From the NCBI GenBank assembly GCA_902805935.1, contig CADCUR010000033.1:1-39566 (forward strand): a stretch of 39,566 bases of DNA, given 5' to 3'. Positions 37,565 through 39,566 of the stretch are shown here, piece after piece. Numbering within the stretch: the first letter of the stretch is position 1; every line of letters starts with the position of its first letter. The notes beneath the pieces were generated by a model, which was not told where the DNA came from, did no database searches, and was given only the letters and a program-made list of their open reading frames with translations. A program made the translations under genes and the position numbers. The stretch comes from an uncultured Pyrinomonadaceae bacterium. GTDB taxonomy: Bacteria > Acidobacteriota > Blastocatellia > Pyrinomonadales > Pyrinomonadaceae.

Positions 37565-38328
37565 TTCGGCGTTTTCTTTAGCGGCGGATTGACCGTGAGC
37601 GGTCGTGCGTCTTCGGTTGCGCCGTGCCGCAGATTAGCGTCAACGGCGATGCGGTCGTCGAAGACGAAACATTCGCCTTCCCAGAGGCTTTCTTCGGCTG
37701 GCGTTTCTTCGAGGTATTTCAAAATTCCGCCTTCGAGTTGATAAACTTCCTCAAAACCCAACTCTTTCAAAAACGGCGCGAATTTTTCGCAGCGAATTCC
37801 GCCAGTGCAGAACATCGCAATCCGCTGCCGCTCGCGTGGATTGAAATTTTCTTGGACAAATTTTGGCAAATCGCTGAACTTTTCGATGCGCGGATTCGTC
37901 GCGCCGCGAAACGTGCCAACCGCGACTTCGTAATCATTTCGTGCGTCCAGAACAATCGTATTTTCGTCGGAAATTATCCGATTCCATTCAGCGGGTTTGG
38001 CGTGCGTTCCGCGTCCCTTTTCAATTTCGACCGGCTGCCTGAGCGAAACGATTTCCTTTTTGATTCTAACTTTCGCCTTCAAAAACGGGCGTTCGGCGTG
38101 AAAAGATGTTTTGTAAACCAGCTTTGTTTCAAACTTCTTTTCGAGAACGGCAATAAATTCTTCGATGTCGGTCGGCGAACCCGAAACCGTCGCGTTGTAA
38201 CCTTCTTCGGCGATAATAATCGTTCCGAGAATCGAAAGTTCAAACATCGCGGATTTCAGGGTCGCCCTCATTTCCAGCAAATTCTCCAAACGCTTGAATT
38301 CGTAAAATGTGATGATTTGATAATTCAT
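37561..38328 (-). CDS. trhO: tRNA uridine-34 hydroxylase TrhO (YceA), rhodanese domain
   Basis: 255 aa. The N-terminal acylphosphatase-like domain (YQIITFYEFKRLENLLEM; LGTIIIAEEGYNATVSG) is followed by a rhodanese domain with IVLDARNDYEVAVGTFRGA and the active-site loop MFCTGGIRCEKFAP (C174, second Cys at C180). The family performs oxygen-dependent 5-hydroxylation of U34 in tRNAs. Position between fmt (14 bp upstream) and rsmB (4-bp ATGA overlap) places it in a translation-modification operon. The E. coli protein is longer (about 350 aa), so the short form with a reduced C-terminus is notable. Confidence 0.9.
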   Translation of the reverse strand: MNYQIITFYEFKRLENLLEMRATLKSAMFELSILGTIIIAEEGYNATVSGSPTDIEEFIAVLEKKFETKLVYKTSFHAERPFLKAKVRIKKEIVSLRQPVEIEKGRGTHAKPAEWNRIISDENTIVLDARNDYEVAVGTFRGATNPRIEKFSDLPKFVQENFNPRERQRIAMFCTGGIRCEKFAPFLKELGFEEVYQLEGGILKYLEETPAEESLWEGECFVFDDRIAVDANLRHGATEDARPLTVNPPLKKTPK

Positions 38329-38342
38329 AAATAATAAACTTT

Positions 38343-39275
38343 TCAGCCTAATTTTTCGCCGACGCTGATTTTCACGCCGTTCAAAAAATCGCGCGGCGTC
38401 ATTCGCCGTTTGCCTTCGAGCTGTAATTCGTCAATTTGCAAAACGGTTTGATTGCCGCAGCCGATGAAAAGTTTGTCACCTTTCGCTTCGAGAACTTCTC
38501 CGACAGTTTGAAATCCCAAATCGGAAATTTGAAGTTCCTGAGATTTCCAAACGGTTAATTTTTTATCCTGAAGTTTCGTGTGTGAAGTCGGGAAAGGCTG
38601 AAAGCCGCGCACGCGATTAGAAATTTCTTTCGCCGGTAAATTCCAATCAATCGCGCCGTCTTCTTTTTTCATAATCGGCGCAAACGTCGCTAGCGCCTCG
38701 TCCTGCGGCTGCGCGACTAATTCGTCAAACATCGCCAGAGTTTCCGACAATAAATCCGCGCCGAGCGTAGATAATCTTCCCATCAATTCAATCGCGTTTT
38801 CATCCGCGCCGATTGATATTTCACGCTGCAATAAAATTCCGCCCGTGTCGAGTCCCGCGTCCATCTGCATGGTCGTCACGCCGGTTTTACCTTCGCCATT
38901 AACAATCGCCCAATTAACCGGAGCCGCGCCGCGATACTTCGGCAGCAGCGAGAAATGCACATTGATCGCGCCGCGCGGAAACGCCTGCAAAAATGTTTCG
39001 GGCAGAATGCGCCCGTAAGCGACGACAACGGCGACATCAGCCGCGTGCGAACGAAACAATTCCAAACTCTCGGCGGTTTTAATTTTCGTCGGCTGGTGGA
39101 TTATTAAATTGTTCTGCAAGGCGAACTCTTTAATCGGAGATGCAGTTAATTTATTCCCGCGCCCCGCCGGTTTATCAGGCTGCGTCCAGACGGCGACGAC
39201 TTCGTGTTTGTCCTGCAAAATTCTTTCGAGCGCCGGGACGGCGGCGTTCGGCGTTCCCATAAAAACGATTTTCAT
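38343..39275 (-). CDS. fmt: methionyl-tRNA formyltransferase
   Basis: Formylates initiator Met-tRNA using 10-formyl-THF. 310 aa, usual length. Conserved: MKIVFMGTPNAAVPALERI, QPDKPAGRGNK, the catalytic region INVHFSLLPKYRGAAPVNWAI, and TTMQMDAGLDTGGIL (catalytic Asp). The C-terminal OB-like domain contains KEISNRVRGFQPFP. There is no def gene beside it in the window. It heads the fmt-trhO-rsmB operon. Confidence 0.95.
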   Translation of the reverse strand: MKIVFMGTPNAAVPALERILQDKHEVVAVWTQPDKPAGRGNKLTASPIKEFALQNNLIIHQPTKIKTAESLELFRSHAADVAVVVAYGRILPETFLQAFPRGAINVHFSLLPKYRGAAPVNWAIVNGEGKTGVTTMQMDAGLDTGGILLQREISIGADENAIELMGRLSTLGADLLSETLAMFDELVAQPQDEALATFAPIMKKEDGAIDWNLPAKEISNRVRGFQPFPTSHTKLQDKKLTVWKSQELQISDLGFQTVGEVLEAKGDKLFIGCGNQTVLQIDELQLEGKRRMTPRDFLNGVKISVGEKLG

Positions 39276-39296
39276 AACAAAACCATTATCATAATG

Positions 39297-39331
39297 AAAA
39301 AGGGCAAAGACGTAAAACTTACCTCTTTGCC
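39297..39331 (-). terminator. intrinsic terminator upstream of fmt
   Basis: On the minus strand GGCAAAGA pairs with TCTTTGCC (8 bp perfect) around a 13-nt loop and runs into CTTTTTC. It would end transcripts coming from the SHOCT gene before fmt. Confidence 0.75.
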
Positions 39332-39366
39332 GAACGATGGAGTTAACATAAGGTGAAACCGGATTA

Positions 39367-39443
39367 GCCCAACTTTGAGTTTGATAAACAACGTGAATAA
39401 CAAAGTCGCTGTTTCGTCCTCACGTTGCATTAAATTGTTAGCC
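39367..39443 (-). other. attC-like inverted structure (possible integron site)
   Basis: On the minus strand, 24 bp after the SHOCT stop, GGCTAACAATTT is followed by CAACGTGA, a 23-nt spacer, its perfect inverse TCACGTTG, a spacer with AACTCAA, then GTTGGGC. GTTGGGC fits the integron GTTRRRY core, and CTAAC can pair with GTTGG. Total length 77 bp is within the attC range. The 5' core deviates from RYYYAAC at one base and the spacers are longer than typical. Confidence 0.3.
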
Positions 39444-39467
39444 GTCGTGTTTCATTAAAACTTTAAA

Positions 39468-39566
39468 TTATAGCTTGAGCAATTGTTTCTTTTTAACATT
39501 AAACTCATCGTCAGAAATGATGCCACGTTCGCGTAAAGTTGCTAACCTTTCTAACTCATCTAAATA
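39468..39566 (-). CDS. SHOCT-domain protein, 3' end only
   Basis: Missed by the ORF track. The minus strand reads DELERLATLRERGIISDDEF, then ends KKKQLLKL and TAA, and is open to the right edge. This is a textbook SHOCT domain (the short C-terminal domain 'LxxLaeLrdxGiiTdeEFxxKKxxLL'), found at the ends of varied bacterial proteins and thought to mediate oligomerisation. The rest of the gene lies outside the window. Its codons (many TTA, ATT) are more AT-rich than those of the neighbours, as in transferred DNA, but the sample is short. Confidence 0.8.
   Translation of the reverse strand, partial: YLDELERLATLRERGIISDDEFNVKKKQLLKL

Overview
The window looks like chromosomal DNA of a Gram-negative, moderate-GC bacterium. 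The best guess is an acidobacterium of the Blastocatellia/Pyrinomonadaceae type. That is an inference from an Oar-like CarboxypepD_reg module, the gene orders ispE-tRNA(Gln)-prs-rplY-pth-rpsF-rpsR-rplI-dnaB and fmt-rsmB-PASTA-rpe, and many TPR and lipoprotein genes; no rRNA or ribosomal-protein phylogeny was run. I see no phage, no insertion sequence and no CRISPR array.

Layout. 1-1.9 kb (+): an edge-truncated MGDG-synthase-like glycosyltransferase and an SDR reductase, closed by a strong bidirectional terminator. 1.9-5.9 kb (-): hutI-hutH-murB, with hutH and murB overlapping by ATGA. 6.0-9.5 kb: a 54-aa membrane peptide and a cysteine hydrolase (+), a secreted metallopeptidase/TPR protein (-) and a second cysteine hydrolase (+). 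9.6-17.1 kb (+): pcrA, a GNAT protein, a polysaccharide deacetylase, a small lipoprotein and a DUF4139 protein carrying an internal Oar-like module. 17.1-21.9 kb (-): tldE, tldD with a twin-arginine signal, a DUF5009 membrane acyltransferase and a DinB/YfiT protein. 21.9-29.5 kb (-): the housekeeping block ispE, tRNA-Gln, prs, rplY, pth, rpsF, rpsR, rplI and intein-containing dnaB. 29.5-34.3 kb (-): a CAP protein behind a probable c-di-GMP riboswitch, a TPR protein, a small membrane protein and a BamD-like protein. 34.5-39.3 kb (-): fmt, trhO, rsmB, a PASTA protein and rpe. The right edge holds the 3' end of a SHOCT-domain gene next to an attC-like inverted structure.

The most interesting non-coding content is: (i) a GEMM-I-like (c-di-GMP-I) aptamer whose closing stem would mask the CAP gene's ribosome binding site, with a competing upstream pairing; (ii) an eight-unit 20/21-bp direct-repeat array placed directly upstream of a candidate rpe promoter; (iii) a dispersed family of short tandem heptamers at seven or more loci, two of them inside genes (hutI and rsmB), where they add in-frame peptides, and one forming a small element with inverted ends; (iv) a possible integron-type attC site at the right edge.

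All calls are from reading the sequence and from family knowledge. No database search or RNA folding was run.
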